Source: Taeniopygia guttata
Lineage: Eukaryota > Chordata > Aves > Passeriformes > Estrildidae
Assembly (NCBI RefSeq): GCF_048771995.1
Contig: NC_133030.1
Location: forward strand, 14,785,501 to 14,849,500
Reading direction: 5' to 3'
Length of the DNA stretch: 64,000 bases
A model generated the notes under the pieces. The model saw only the letters and a program-made list of their open reading frames with translations. It was not told the DNA's origin and searched no databases. Made by a program: the position numbers and the translations under genes. Position 1 is the stretch's first letter. Each line of letters starts with the position of its first letter. Shown one piece after another: positions 13,901-27,877 of the stretch.

Positions 13901-15353
13901 ACAATGATTTAGTAACAAACAGCTTTAATGCAGCCAGTGCTGAACTGGAGTTCAAGGGCCATTTCTTGGAAATCCAAAATATACTGAAACCTCAACAAAG
14001 AAAACGGTACTCTATTAAATCTGCCTGCTCTGTGCAGGGCTAATAAAAAACCCCTGTTGGGTCATAGATACCAGAATGGTCATAAATCCATGAAAAATTG
14101 TTGTTTTAGTTATTTTATTGTCCAGCTCTTTAGTGAATGCTGTAGAAAAGGAATGGCATTTTACCAACATCAGTCAGCCAAATCTGATGCAGTTACACAC
14201 AGTAACAGGTGTATTAAACTGCTTATCCAAATCCCACCTGCAATTCACTGGACACAAACCCCAAGTTATGTAACAACATTAAGAAAAAAAAAGTTTAAAA
14301 ATCAAGGTTTGTGCTGGGGCCATTATGCCGCATGAAGTTGTAGCATCATCCACCTGCACTGTTGATGCCCCATGCTTAAAAAGAAAAAAAGGCAAATCTC
14401 CATGACCGCTAAGGCCAACAGGCATAGCTCAAACTGAAGGAGGCAACCCAGTGTCCACCATCCCTCCCTTTGCCTTGCAGTTTAAATGGTGGCGGCTTGC
14501 CTTGTTTTAATAGGAAAACCTACAGCTGGCTGGAAAGGACTGGATAGGGTTACTAAAAAAGTTGTCTGTTCTAGCAAGGGGGATGAGCAGGCTCAGAATA
14601 AGTTAAATTATGTACACTTCTGCACCATTCTCACTTTTCAAAGTGATACTCTCAATTACAGGTGACAGTTTCTATTATCGGAAAAAAAATGCACTGAGTG
14701 AAAGAAAAAAAAAAAAGTTTCTGGATCTGGCAGGTTTCAGGAAGAAATCCCAGCCCCATGTTAGCAGCCTCCTTATTCTTCTTTGGAAAGGCTTGACCTG
14801 CAGGGAGGGAAGGAAGCCTGCTCTTTCATTTATCCCGGTGACTTGCAGCTATCTTGTTTTTGGAGACAAACAATGCACCTGGGGGCCTCTGAAAAGCAGG
14901 AGCAGTGCATCACTGCGCCTCGGCGTGACTGCATGAGTATGACATAGTTGGACAAAAAAGCCTTTTCATTCCCCCTCCTACAAGAGCCTCAGGGGATTCA
15001 GCTTCCTCTCAGTACCTCTTGCAATCTACATAAAGCTATTTTTTGCCACAGGGGCTCAGTGCTGAGTGACTGAGCGCTCTGGAGTAACACTTGGTAACAC
15101 TTATTCTTGGTAACCCAACAGCCCCTCGGGGATTTGCTCATGAAACAAGCCCAAAATGGGGGAATGCACAGGAAAACTGCCCAAGACTGAATTCCTCATA
15201 GCTTCACAGCAGCTGGAGGGTGAAGGATAGTCCATTTTTGTACACGTTTCCTAAATTTCCAAGCAGCTCCACCTGAAAGAGTGCTGAGCAGCCCTAGCGA
15301 TGGCTGTGACATGTCCCAGGAGCTGCCTGCCCTCTAACCCACCAACACTATTG
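10982..15353. other. intergenic, no gene recognised
   Basis: Ordinary AT-rich sequence with chance ORFs. I see no repeat family, regulatory signature or exon I can support. Confidence 0.6.
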
Positions 15354-15645
15354 TCAGAACCCCAACATTTGGGATGTCATGATCCACAAATTCAGGGTTC
15401 AAGAGCCCAAATTTTGGACTGGGGGGGGGGGGTGGTTTGGATCCCAAAGTTGAGGGTTGGGGGGGCTGGCATACCAAATTGAGTGGCTCTGGGGTGGCAG
15501 AAAATTGGAGGGATCAGAACTCCAAAATACAGGGTCAGGACTCCAAAATTTGGGGGGTCAGAACCCAAAACTCAGGGTTCCAGAGCTCAAATTTGGGCAT
15601 TTGGGGGATCTTGGACCTGAAATTTGGGGGTTTCAGGATGCAAAC
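15354..15645 (+). repeat. degenerate G-rich minisatellite, unit about 21 bp
   Basis: The basic unit resembles TCAGAACCCAAAATTTGGGG, repeated about a dozen times with heavy divergence. Good copies start near 15354, 15514, 15537, 15558 and 15579. A run of 12 G at 15421-15432 and further G-runs lie inside. Short open frames here (15437-15754 and 15457-15735) are produced by the repeat and are not genes. Confidence 0.75.
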
Positions 15646-16030
15646 TCCTGGGGAAAGACCTCACTTCGAGATGAAAATATTGTTTCTGATAAGTGTCTTA
15701 AGCCAGAAAATAGGAGAAAGAGCTCCACAAATTAGAGCTTTGGAATTGATTTAGTTAAAAATGGGAAGGAATTATGCCTTGCAACACTGAGCAAGGCAGG
15801 TGAATATGATATAATTTAGTCAGGTAGAGGAAAAAAGGAAAGCATGTGCAGGATTTGTGACAGGGGAGCTACATGAGCTTAGCACAGCTGAAGTCATGAG
15901 TAAGAATTGGATACATGTTTGGGAGGAAGATTCCCCATTCCCTCTACCCCTTTGGTAACAGGTATTTTGAGAGTGGGGGAGAGGAAAGGCAGGACATCAG
16001 CACCTCTGCCTACATCATTTCCTATACAGG

Positions 16031-16800
16031 GAATCACAGAAGAAATGGAATGGGTTGGGTTGGAAGGAACCTTAAAGATCACCTCATTCTGACCCCCCTG
16101 CCATTGGCAGGAACACTTTCCTCTAGACCAGGCTGCTCAGAGTCCCATCCAATCTGACACTGAGGACTTCCAGGGACGGGGCATCCACAACTTCTTTGGG
16201 CTACCTCTGCCAGTGCCTTAGCACTCTCACAGTAAAAATGTTTTTCCAAATATCCAATCTAAAACAACTTTTTCATTCTGAAGCCATCCCCATTGTCCTG
16301 CCACTACCTGGCCTTGTGAGAAGTCGCTCTCCATCTTGGTACAGACTCCCTTCAGGCACTGAAAGGCTATAGTGAGGTCACCCAAAGCCTTCTCTTTTCT
16401 AGACTGAACAATCCAAATTTTCTCACCCTTTTTTGATAGAAGAGGTGCTCCATCCCTCTGATCATCTTGGTGGCCTCCTCTGGACTTGCCCCAGCAGGTC
16501 CCTGTCCTTCCTGTGCTGGGACCCCAGAGCTGATGCAGCTGCAGGTGGGCTCTGACCAGAGCAGGGCAGAGGGACAGAACCCCCTCCCTGCCCTGCTGCC
16601 CGGGGCTCTGGGTGCAGCCCAGGATCTGGGTAATTTCTGGGATGCAAATGCACATTTACACATTGCTGGGTCATGTCCAGCCCCTCATCCATCGTTATCC
16701 CCAAGTCCTTCTCAGCAGAGCTCCTCTCCATCTGCTCAGCTGGGCTTTCCTGTGCTGCAGGGGTGCCTGGCTGCTCACCTACCACTACACATGCAAGGCT
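16031..16800 (-). mobile_element. CR1 LINE, 3' part of ORF2 and 3' UTR, minus orientation
   Basis: The plus strand reads as the reverse complement of a CR1 tail: GAATCACAGAAGAAATGG, GGGTTGGAAGGAACC, CCTGCCATTGGCAGG, GACCAGGCTGCTCAGAG, then the antisense of the ORF2 C-terminus (GAGGTGCTCCATCCCTCTGA, CCTCCTCTGGACTTGCCCC) and CCCCAAGTCCTTCTC. It is about 770 bp, 5' truncated near 16800, and diverged. Open frames on both strands here (for example 16227-16655 and 16462-16854 minus, 16467-16928 plus) are remnants or shadows of this element, not genes. Confidence 0.92.
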
Positions 16801-19800
16801 TCCAGCTCTGCAAAGCTGTGCTCTCACTGCACAACCATCACACCGTAATAACATTTCACAATGTGATAAAATACCTCAAAATAGCAGCTCATATTTCTCT
16901 GGCCAACTGTCAGATAATGCACTATTGAGACAGCACAGGTTTTATACAGCAGGCAGTTGCATCCTTCATGAAACAGCTACGGAAGTGAAAAGCTGTGAAG
17001 ATCCTCCCTCATTTTCTCTAGCCTTGTCCACTGCTAAGGTGAATCAAAAATAATACCCATTTGGGGTTTTTTTTATTATGGTCTATCACCAGGGATGTAA
17101 CTGCAGTAAAACTGGAAAGAAGAGACAAGACAGTAAAGTAGGGGAAAAAAAAATAATATAAAGGAGAGGAGTTGAAAGAGCTGGAAGTAAACAAACCACC
17201 TTTCTAAACTTCCTGCATTGTTAAAGGGGTATTTCCTGCACCAACACCTTTCCAGACTGAGGGATGAGTATATGGATTTGGTTAAAAAAAAAACCTCATC
17301 TGGTAGCCCTAAAAGTCTCCTGGAATACCCAGAGGGTGTCTGAAAAGCATCAAAGAAATGGTGAAGTTCCCAGTCTCAGAACAAACAAGATGGCAGAGCA
17401 AGGAGCACGCTCATAGATCTCAGGGAGTGTCATGGAGCAAACTTCACATCTAATTCTAGAGATTTTCTCTCTTCCAACATCCAATAAGGAACATCCCTCC
17501 TACACATGGGTGAGCAAAAGATTGAGGGTGGCTGGTTGATGTCAGCAATCCAATTCCCTAAGACATGCTGAATAACACTTCTTGTTTCCTCAGACATGTT
17601 CTGTGTCTTCCATGATAGATTATTTTTCTTTTTGCATCCATAGACTGGAGTACTCATAAACCCATCTGGGGCCAGGGCAGAGAGCACGAGGCTGTAGTTA
17701 AATGTCAGCCTACAGGCTGTAACCAGAACAAAGCTGAACTCAAATTTAAACAATCAGTACCTCCACACTGAGACCTTTCCCTGGTACCTGTGCTCTTTTT
17801 CATTTAGCAAAGCCTCACGCACAGCACCCAGTCAAAGGTGAATTTTAAGTCAGACAAACAAGCATTTTAAAAGTCTCCCCATATCACAGACATCAGGATC
17901 TGAGCATATATTGAATAGTTAATTGCACAGAGATGGGGTTTTCAGTTGCCCCCCCTCAAAAAAATAGTTATGTTATAAATCTGCTGTATTTTATGCATAG
18001 AAAAACTTGACAGTGCCCAAGTTATAATATTGCATAAGTTATAACTTATAGACCTCTGGTAACTTATGCATGAAAAAAAGTTGACAGTACTTGTGGACAC
18101 AATTGAAGTATCATTAGAAAACTTTTTGCATAATTTCTGCACCATATTAAAAGACTCAATCTGAGATATTTCAGAAGAGGCTCATTAAAGGGCTCTAGTA
18201 TTGTTCTCTGCTAAATAATCTGTTTTATGACTCCCTCTCTCCGTACCTATTCTTATCTAAGTCATCTACCCTGACTTGCCAACTACCTACACAAGAGAGG
18301 TGAAGAGAAACTTAATTAAAAAAAACAAAAAAAAAAAGAGATTTTCTATATTTCCAGCATTGACATTGAAAGGTTCATACTTAATTTACTGTACACAGAA
18401 TTCAGAATTTTTGTACATCTGCACTGTGACGGAAATGGCATCAAAAAGGTAAATTTGGACATTACAACTGTAGGAAAAAAGGAGTTGTTGGTAAAGAAGC
18501 CAGAATTTCAAATACACTCAGAGCCTCACACCACTGCTGGAGCATCACACTGCTACTGGAAACACAAGCACTTTTATGCTGCACAATACATCAGAAGAAT
18601 ATATGCATAAAAATATCAGCAGCTTCTCTTTGTGACAAAGTCTGGTCCAAATAACCAGCCAGGAAGGTAAAGATGCAAATCAGTATTCTTTGCATTGTTG
18701 TTCTTGGCATGATTCATAAGAACCACAGGAAAGGGATTTAGGCAAATGTTTCATAGCATGGATATGATCTCACACTTCAGTAGGGGCAAGGTGAAAGCAA
18801 AGAGAGATTTTTAGCAGGAAGATAATCATCAATGCCAAAAAAATCAATTTGAGTCAAAGATAAATGCATAGCTTCCTCTATCAAGAGAGTTTTCCATAGC
18901 AGGAACTGCCCTCAGCATCACCCTGCACCCACAGTCCAGGGCTGTTCTCACAGCACAGCTTCCCCAGGCTGGGTGGCAATGCTCCACACGGGATGGCCAG
19001 AGAAGCACTGCAGAGCACTCACACTTGTTAAATAGCAATGGAAGCTTGCACCTAAACAAGTGCATTTTTGTGTACTGAGATGGGAACAGATCCTTGTCTC
19101 CCACCCTTAGAGCAAGGTTTCTTTCACTCTTAACTCAGCATCTCATTGCTTTATGTTAACAAATCTACAGCTCAGCCAAGATAACAGGAAAACCTCACTG
19201 CAAGGAATGAGCAAAATAGATTCTTCTGCTTTTGCAGGTATTTCACTTGAATTACATTTTAAAACAACCTATTAGTCCATGCAGATTTTCCAGTGAATGA
19301 ATCAAATGCATATAATGTATCATAAAGACATTACAGTGAACAAAACAGAGTTAGATCACCAAATTTGAGCTTCAGTTTCCCTCCCAGGCACATTTGAGAT
19401 GCCTGCAGTCCCAGCCTGGCCAGGAGGATGCCTGGTGGACAAATCCTGGCTTCACTTCCCCAGGAGCAAAGAGTGGGACTGCAGGCAGCAGGGCCTTCTG
19501 CCTTATTGGCAGCCAAGACCTGATGCCCAGGGAAGACAGTAAATATCAGGAAAATATCACCACCTTCTTTCCCAGTCTCAGAGGCAACAAGCAGTATATT
19601 TGCACTTAATGATGCCATATTTGAGATTATATATTTAATAATCTCTGTAGTCAGACTGAAGCTCAACTCCAGGAGCTCTGAAAATTAGGAACATAAATAG
19701 CTGTGGCTTAGCCTTAGCTCTCTTGCAAAGAGCAGCCCACCTGCACCCAGAGCTGATGGGAGGAGTGCACCTTCACCTAAGGTATAATTCAGACATCCAA

Positions 19801-22800
19801 AAAAAGCAGTATAATATCCTGTGGTTGCTCATTATTTTTCATAAGAGAGAGGAAACAACATCTGTGTAATAAAACTACCAAATATAAGTGGAGAGTGGAA
19901 TCAAAATCTCTGGTTTTCAACAAGTCTGGAACATTAATTCTCAGTTTTCATTTTAAACTAGTTTTTATATTTTAGTTCACAGTACCTTTCCTTGTTATCC
20001 ATACACCTGCATTCCAGGCACAAGTAAATTGTCTTGGACCTCTGTACACCCATTGCCTCAGGAATCATTTTACATTTGCAAAAGGATGAATGAAAATAGC
20101 CTAGAGTCTGATATGAACATCTTTGGCTGTAGTAGCCAGCATCCCATACTCCTGGAGGTAATCCTCTTACTGTGATTAGCAGAAGAACAGAAGGTTTGTA
20201 AGGAGGGACTTAAGGGGGCTTTGGCCTCAGACAGGGTTCATAGCCCAGGCTGGCTCCTCTGCTTCTTGCATGAGTAGCCCACACTGAATTTCAAAATCCT
20301 TGCTAGTTAAATACATGCAAGGGATTTCTAGGAAGGCGAGAAGAAGAATGAAGTGTGCCAGAGAGAAACAAAAGTGTATACGGTGCATGCTGAAGGTGAA
20401 AAGAGAAGTGAAATTTGAGGTGGTGGAGATGTGGGTAAAGCAGTTTCTGGAAAAAATGTGTCAGGGTATCTGTGCACAATGAAGAACACAGGTGGGGAGA
20501 AAACCACAGAAGGCAACATCACAGCTTCCAAGAGAAGGGGGCACTTATCCATCAGTGTCTGGATTTTAGGCCTGCTGAAGCACAGAATGCCATGAAAGGA
20601 AAGCTACCACCAAGACCTTCAAGTCTTCTGTTCCCACAACACACTGGAGTCCCACTCCAATCCTACTGATTCCCAGTTTCCTCTCAGCATTTACCTGTTA
20701 CTCACTTGTTGCTGGTAAGACAAGGCTATAAACTATTCATTATTTAGAAAGCTGATTTTTCCCCCTCCAGAAATCTGCACTGTGCAATTTAGCTCCTCTG
20801 AGATTTACTCAGACCCCCCTAAATAAACCCAACCAAATTCACTGACCACATATGTCATTCTTGGTTACAGCACTGCCTCACGTGTACATAAAAATCAGCT
20901 CAACTGCTCTACAGTGTTTAATAATGAACAGCTCCCAGTTTCCCTACTGGCTCCTCTCTTCATTTCTTGTTTCTGATTCATCTGCACCTTCCTATCAAAA
21001 AAAATTTTCTAGTCTGAGTGCACTGTCTCGTAATCCAGAAGACAAATCCATTCTACTAGACCTCGTTACAAAGCCCAGGTTTCATTATTCTTCCTAATCT
21101 AGCCAAATTATACTAAAAAGCAGAGCATTTTTATTTATTCCACCTAAGATGAAAAGAAATATTATGGAGGGATAGACTAACTTTAAGCAGGAACTTCAAT
21201 TTGGGAGAGCTCATTCACCTGTACTTAATGTACTACTGTATTAAAAAAGAACAAATTCAAGTCAGGAATGAAGCAAAATAGAAACCACAGCATCCTGCAG
21301 ACAGGCAAAACAGACCGTGTGGAGCCAGCTTCTCCTGGACTGACTCTCTGACTGACAGCTCCTGCCAAATCCCTCCAGACCTCTTCCTTACACAGCCTTC
21401 CTCAGAAAGCTCTCTGGGAGCATCTCTCACCAGCCAAGCAAATTCCCTGGCTTTCAGCAGGATTTTAGGTTACAGCTCTGCAAAACAACCTGGGAGAGCA
21501 TATCTAGAAAAGCCACATTAAGGAATTGGCTTTCATAATCCAGGAGTCCCAGCAGAAGAAGTTTGAACAGGATTTTCAAGTTGGAAAAGTTTCACTTTGA
21601 GAAATATGTTTTAAAGGATTTCCAGCAAACTTTGTGAAGACAAGAGTGAACCTAGGTGAGCTTGCACACAATTCCTCAAGAAGAACAGAGCAATAGTTCA
21701 ATGCTAATATCAATTTCATCTGTGCCTGGAGGGGTCATGAGGAACTGTACCACCCTCCAAAGAGCCCTTTACGTTCACAGGCAGCAGAAATGCACAGCGT
21801 GGAGGAGGAGGGCGCTGGAGGTGCATGAAACAGCAAAACTTCAAAACAAACTGGACTGTTTCCAAAACAGAAGAGCGTTGACTCTGGAATTACATCTAGG
21901 CATGATCTTGTCTCCCTAAGGACCCACAAACTGGTGGAGGAATTTGAGCTGGCACATTTACCTGACAGGTAAGTAAGTAGTTGGATGTTTGACACAGTGT
22001 GGCAGCTTGTCAGAGTAATAGGACCCTAACACACCACAGCACCAGTAGGATAAAAGGAATCAAACACACAACACAGCAAGCTCATAAAAATAAAGAAATA
22101 ATACTGTTTTTTTTTCAAGAAAGGTGACTTACCTGCCTGATCACCTATGTAGTATACTTCTAGAGACAAATTACAACTTAAGAATTACTTTTGAAATTGA
22201 TTTTGAGCTGATTTGTTGACAATTTGTTCTTCAAAGACCTGTACTCCTCTGGGAGCATCTTTGTTTTCATACAAGCTCCTGGAATCTTCCCCTGCTCTTG
22301 ACCTCAGCATTCAAGCATTTCAGATATATCCAGGCACTGGCTAACATCCCTCTTCTACAAACACAGGTGGCTGCTGGCTGAACTCAGCCTGGTCATCTCA
22401 CTGGACATCCCACTGTGTCAGCAGCTGGGATGGGTCTTCTGTCCTGATTAATTTCTGAGGGGCAAAACCATCTCTGTTGGTGTTCAGCCATGAATATTAT
22501 TCCTCAGACTTCCATTAGCAGTGGCATTCACACAAATTACATATTGGAGAGAGAAAAAGTTTTCTTTTTATGATAATGCAGATCATGAGTGACGTGGTTG
22601 ATTTTTCTTTAAGATATAATCTAATGCTGAGAGCTGCAGCAAGAGCACAAAAAATATCTGATAGCTCAGAGCTGCAGTGTTCTGTCTTCCCTGCACTGTG
22701 CATGGATTCAGGCACAGCAGAGAGTGACAATTCCATACTCCAACACCAGAGGTGAGACACTTAATGTGTCTTTTAGACATGGTAACAAAAGGCATTCGCA

Positions 22801-23283
22801 CAGAGTATGCGATGAGACCACAGAGCAAGGAAAGAGAAAAGTGCTAATAAGAGACTCAGAGCAGCATTTCTTGTGCTACATCACATGCCATTTCTTGTGG
22901 TATGTCACTCTTCACAGACAGTTTTGTTGGTTTCCTATTCCTCCTTCTATCCTGAAGAAATGTTTGAGTTGTCTTTATGGTTCAAGAGACAAGCTGAAGG
23001 CAGGATTTAAGCACAAAGCTTTGCAGAGACCTTGGAACTTTTACAGAGATCTATAACTGCACTGACAAAAGACGTGTATATTTTGTTTTGATTCTTATTG
23101 TAAGCTAAGACTCAAGTGATTCTCTCCTTCTTACTACAAATTCCTAGCTTATGTTACCTGGATATATAACATTACTACAGATAAACCAAAGACCAGCTGT
23201 AACACTGACTTTCCTTTGAAAACTTACCCTTCACTCTCACTACTGAGCTGCTGGCTGTGATTTTTACTGCTCCAAGCACCAAC
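16801..23283. other. intergenic, no gene recognised
   Basis: AT-rich sequence. Apart from the small repeat structure at 18.0 kb I see nothing beyond chance ORFs. Confidence 0.6.
17991..18090. repeat. short imperfect direct repeat around a 16-bp palindrome
   Basis: TTATGCATAGAAAAACTTGA with CAGTGC (17991-18016) recurs as TTATGCATGAAAAAAAGTTG with ACAGTAC (18064-18090), 73 bp apart. Between them is a perfect palindrome ATAAGTTATAACTTAT (18034-18049). It looks like an old local tandem duplication in AT-rich DNA. Confidence 0.7.
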
Positions 23284-23482
23284 CACAGAATCATTTATGT
23301 TGGAAATGACCATGGAGATCAAATCCAACCATTAAACCAACACTGCCAAGTCCACCACTAAACCATGTCCCCAAGTGTCACATCAACATGGCTTTTAAAT
23401 ATCTCCAGGGATGGAGACTCAGCCAGCTCCCTGGGCAGCCTGTTCCAGAGCTTGCAACTCTTTCAGTGAAGAAATTCTTACA
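23284..23482 (-). mobile_element. CR1 LINE fragment, 3' end, minus orientation
   Basis: This is a 200-bp CR1 tail read in reverse complement: ACAGAATCATTTATGTTGGA, CAAATCCAACCATTAAACCA, CTGCCAAGTCCACCACTAAA, CCTCCAGGGATGGAGACTC, CTGGGCAGCCTGTTCCAGAG and GTGAAGAAATTCTTAC. The wording differs from the 16-kb copy, so it comes from a different CR1 subfamily. It is 5' truncated at about 23482. Confidence 0.9.
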
Positions 23483-26400
23483 TTTGTTAGGATTATCATG
23501 CTGTACATGAGCCTAGTAGGTTTAAATTATATTCTCAGGCTACTTTTGTTTAAGAAGCTTTAAAATTTCTTCTTCAGGGAAGCAGGAGCTGAAGTTTCCT
23601 CTCCCACACCCCTCTGCAAGGCTGTCACAGGTTTCTGGAGGATTCACATACTCCAAGGACATGCTGCCAACCAACAAAAACATTCACCCTTGAGCATGGG
23701 AGGATGCACATGAACTCACCTTATGTCATTCTGAGAGCCTTGGCTTAAGGAAAGAAACATCACCCCCAAACTCTAGCTTCTCCTACATTATTGAAATTAA
23801 GATGCTTTATTATGAAAGAAAAACAAAGAACCTAATTCCAGCAAACTAAATGCACAACACTGATAAACTTATATGGATTTCTGTATCTGTTACAGGAATG
23901 TTTTACTCTGGCTCCACTTGAGGGTTGGCTGATTCTAACTCTCCTTTTGACCTGTAGAACAACTTTCTCTTCTTGTCCCCCCAGATTCTTTGTCCAGTGA
24001 TTACAGCTTTAAAAGTACCTCATCCACAAGGAAACGCCTGAAGACACAAGAAGGCAAAGGAGAAAAAGGTGGCTTGGCTGCAAATAGAGAGGAGCTGCTC
24101 TTTGGTGTAGTTAAAGTGCACTCACTGCAGCAAACATGTACATGCTTCAGGATTTCACAAATGCTACTTCAAAGGAGAGAAGGAAAAGGAAAGTTAAGTT
24201 TCTGTAAAACAACTTTTTTGGATGAAGTTTGGAGGACAGCCCTATTTATTAATTGATGAAAACATGTCCCAGAAAAATCAAGACAGGGGAGTCAAAAACT
24301 TTCAAAAACAAAGATCTAAGATCGAAACCCTCCAACTCTGACCCAGATGCACTGTCACAGCTTTTCAACACAGGCTAAAAAAAGGCAAAACCAGAAATAG
24401 CAGCTTCAAAAGAAAGTAAAAAACAACACTGATATTCAGAATAGAACAAAGATACAGATCAATGGAAAAACGTTTCAAGCTGTCTCCAATAGCTGAAACA
24501 TCCTGAGAGTAGGTTTCCCAAAATATACTTCCAAATGCTGTTGGATAAAACCTCTGTCATTCACAGTGTGGTAATTACTGAGGTTGGGATGGCTGCACTG
24601 AAGCCCTCCAGGAAAGAAATAGAAAGTCTGGAGACAAAACAGAGAGAGAAAAGGGTGAAAAAACTATGGATGTGTTGGTGTCAGGAAGAGGTGTGAGAAA
24701 GGAGGGATGACTTGACATCTGGTATTTTGCTGTGGCTTATTGGGTTTTTTTTGTAAAAAAAAAAAAATCTTTGTTCTTGCATAGGTATGATGTGAAGGTT
24801 ACCCATTCCTTCTGCAAAACTTCTGCTGCTTCTGAAGAAATCCTTCTGGACTAACCATGAGAGCCAAGCACAGTCCACTGATTCATGAAAAAAAAACCTT
24901 GCAAAATTATGGAGCACCACTGATTCCTTGCAGTTTTTCCAAATGTGGACTCCAGATTCCCATTCTGCAGTACTTGCCCATATATTTATTTCAAACAGGT
25001 CTTCTGTGCCCATGGGTTGACTGAAATCTGCACACTGTCCTAAATTGTGCCTTCAATTGAATTCAACTACATGAATGGTACTAGAGCTCCCTCAAGCCTT
25101 CATGAGCACCATTTTGACCTTCAGTGGTCAAATTTGGGTTGTGTTGTTGAGGTTTAAGCATTTGACAATCTGGTAACCAGCTGCTGTGAGTGCTAGGAAG
25201 GACTCAGGTGTTCCAGCTCCTGAGAATGGCTCTTCAGTCTAATAGCAGCCAAAGACTGTTCACCATTTTCACCTTCCTATCATATTAATGTCTCTTCTCT
25301 CTGAGCTTTGATTTCCACTTGAACAATGAGAAACACTGGGTAAAACATCTACTTGGCACCTCTATTTGCAGATAGCACCAACACAAGGAGGTTTCAAGCT
25401 TCTCCAAGAGCAAGGGCCTGCATGGTTCTCAAAGAAAGCTGGGGGGAGGCAGCAAGAGTGCTGATGGGCACCAGCCCAGCTGCCAAAACCTGCACCAGCA
25501 CTGAACACTGATAGCTTGGAAGAGAACAAGTTTCACTCTGCCCTGGAAGATGAGCATTTCTGCACACCCAGGGACTGCAGGCATGATGAGCAGTTAGTAT
25601 GATGCTCAAGAAGAAAAGAAGCCAAACAGAAACTGAATATGAACTGTCCAATAAACAGCTTGTCACCAAAGGCAGAAGGTGAAAGAGAAGGTTTTTTTTA
25701 CTCTAGAAATCAGCCATATGAACCCAGAGTTCCTGAGGGTTTCTAGGATCATCAAAATATCCCCAGTTTTTGTTTAAATTTCTGCCTGTCTTGTGCTTTC
25801 AGCTGGCAGTGTTCAGAGTGACCAGGGAATTACAACAGCACTAAAATGCGAGGAAAGCAAAGATGTGCATGAGATAAGGGCAGTTTTTTGGAGCCAGGTG
25901 TGGAATGACAAACTTGATCATTGAGAGCTTTTTCCAATTGTACCTGCTTCTTTCTCACATACACACTGGTCTAGGCTGGGGGAGGGAGTGGGGGGAATCT
26001 TCCCCTTGGTTAGCAGAGCAGCTGAGGGGAACTGTGCTCAACAGAGCTCCCTTACCCCGAGTTTCACAGTCAAGTGATTGGATTTGCTCTGGGTTGCATA
26101 AATTATCTGCAGGAACAGCCTGTGGATGTCCTGGGCAGCAAGCCTAAGGGAATATCACAATCACAGGGCCAAATCCTGAGACACACAAAAAGTGTCAAAT
26201 AAAGCCCACTAGAAAAATACCTGCCAGCTGCACACACGTGAGGCCATTTAGAAGGGACACAGCAACTCCCCTCATTTCCATGGGGGAAAATCTCTGCATA
26301 TATCTTATGGAGTCCAGAGGCCAAACTCTTTGTTTAATTAGTTTAATTTCATAGAAGATACCTGGTTTCTTTTTTAATTATGGATGCAATTGCATTTATG

Positions 26401-26822
26401 GGAGGCAGCACCTGCTCCATTGGCCCTTTCCCTCCATGCCTGCAATGCTGATTCATGGATGCCAACACAAGAGGAGTTCCTGGGTCTTTTTCCCAAGAAA
26501 AATATGCTGGCAGTCACGCAGTGCTTGGCTGTTCACAGGGCTGTCCCACAAGTCTCTACCACAGAGCTGCCACCCCAAGAGCCTCTGGGACTCCTGCGGC
26601 CACTGGTGAGCGAGACCGAAGCTGGATCATGATCCAAAAGCAAACATCAGCCACCAGGGTTTGGGGTAAAAGAGACTTAGCTCCTTCTCCTGCCAGGAAC
26701 CTGGGCACAAGATGGGTGTGGATGGCTCAGCCTGAGAGAGCAGCTCTGCACTGGTTTTCAGAAGAAGACTATGAGTAAAAGCTGTGATTCCTCAAAGGAC
26801 TTTTCATCCTCACAGCACTGAA

Positions 26823-26825
<3 letters not shown>

Positions 26826-26853
<28 letters not shown>

Positions 26854-26855
26854 CT
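26826..26855. repeat. (AT)n microsatellite
   Basis: This is a GTGTGTATAT start followed by about eleven uninterrupted AT units. It is a simple repeat only. Confidence 0.9.
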
Positions 26856-27630
26856 ACACAGTTGGATTTATTAGGAAAAAACCCCAATACTGAAAACTGG
26901 CCACCAAAATACAGCCTGGGCACTGAAATATTATATTTATGCCCCAAGATGATGCAGGAGAGCCAAGCAGAGTGGACACACAAGTGCAGAATGTTCCCAG
27001 GTGAAGGCTGATGAACACGCATCAGTGACTTCTCCATCAAGGTCAGGAAGACTGAAAACTGGAGAAATAGATTGCAAATAATACATAAACTTAGATCACA
27101 ATGTGATAGCACTGGGAGAAAACCTCCAAGAGGAATTTCTGTGAAATGTTTGGGTTGTTTATTGTAGGGTAAGAATATTGAAGCTGCTGTAAACTTGGGC
27201 TGCATGGGACAGATGAGCTCTTCAAGGTCTCAGTGCTGCTCTTTGAGGATGTGCCATCAGATGGAAAAGATCCTCTGCATGGGACAATGCACACATAAAA
27301 TCACAGCTTGTTTTGTAACTCAGTTTTACATATGCATAAACAGATATACCTTTTTAAAGAAAATATTGTTCCATTGGCACCACTGTATCTGTATTTTTAC
27401 TGCTGAGGCAGTGGGAATGCACCAAAAATGAGTGAAACTCCCTGGATGAACATATAAAACATATACACCCATGCATCCAGGGAGCGTGGGCAATGCTGAA
27501 TACCTGGTTAACCACTGAGAACCACTTCCAAAGGCTATTTCTGCAGAATATTGTGGTGGCTTATGGTGGTGATTCAGTGAGGTGCTAACACTGTTTATGC
27601 TTAGCATTTCAGGTGTAACATTTACACAGA

Positions 27631-27697
27631 CAAAAACAAAACCAAAAAAAAAAAAAAAACACCAAACAAACAAAAAAAACCACCAAAAAACAAAAAG
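27631..27697. repeat. A/C low-complexity tract
   Basis: A-runs are broken by single or paired C, including ACAAAAAAAACCACCA, a phrase shared almost exactly with 32956-33003. It may be the eroded tail of a retroposed sequence or slippage-grown simple repeat; no body of an element was recognised beside it. Confidence 0.7.
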
Positions 27698-27853
27698 AGT
27701 ATGAAGTTTGTACCTTTTTCTTTTTTCTTGATCCAGGCTTGAAGAACCTGTCCGTTGCAGCCAGGAATCACATAAAGGAAAACTAATGCTACAATAAATT
27801 TCTGTTTCCAGGAAGAGGAAAAACATGCATGCTTGTTTGAAACACAGTGGGAG

Positions 27854-27877
27854 TATTTCAAATTCAAATTTGAAATA
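27854..27877. repeat. 11-bp inverted repeat
   Basis: TATTTCAAATT and its perfect complement are separated by two bases, in AT-rich intergenic DNA. It is a minor structure. Confidence 0.7.

Noticed and set aside
16227-16928. Overlapping open frames of 98-153 codons on both strands
   Set aside because: They lie inside the CR1 fragment at 16031-16800 and reflect its decayed ORF2 or its antisense.
27326-27867. Minus-strand frames of 166 and 81 codons rich in Phe, Val and Leu
   Set aside because: The hydrophobic stretch comes from reading the A/C low-complexity tract in reverse; it is not a membrane protein.
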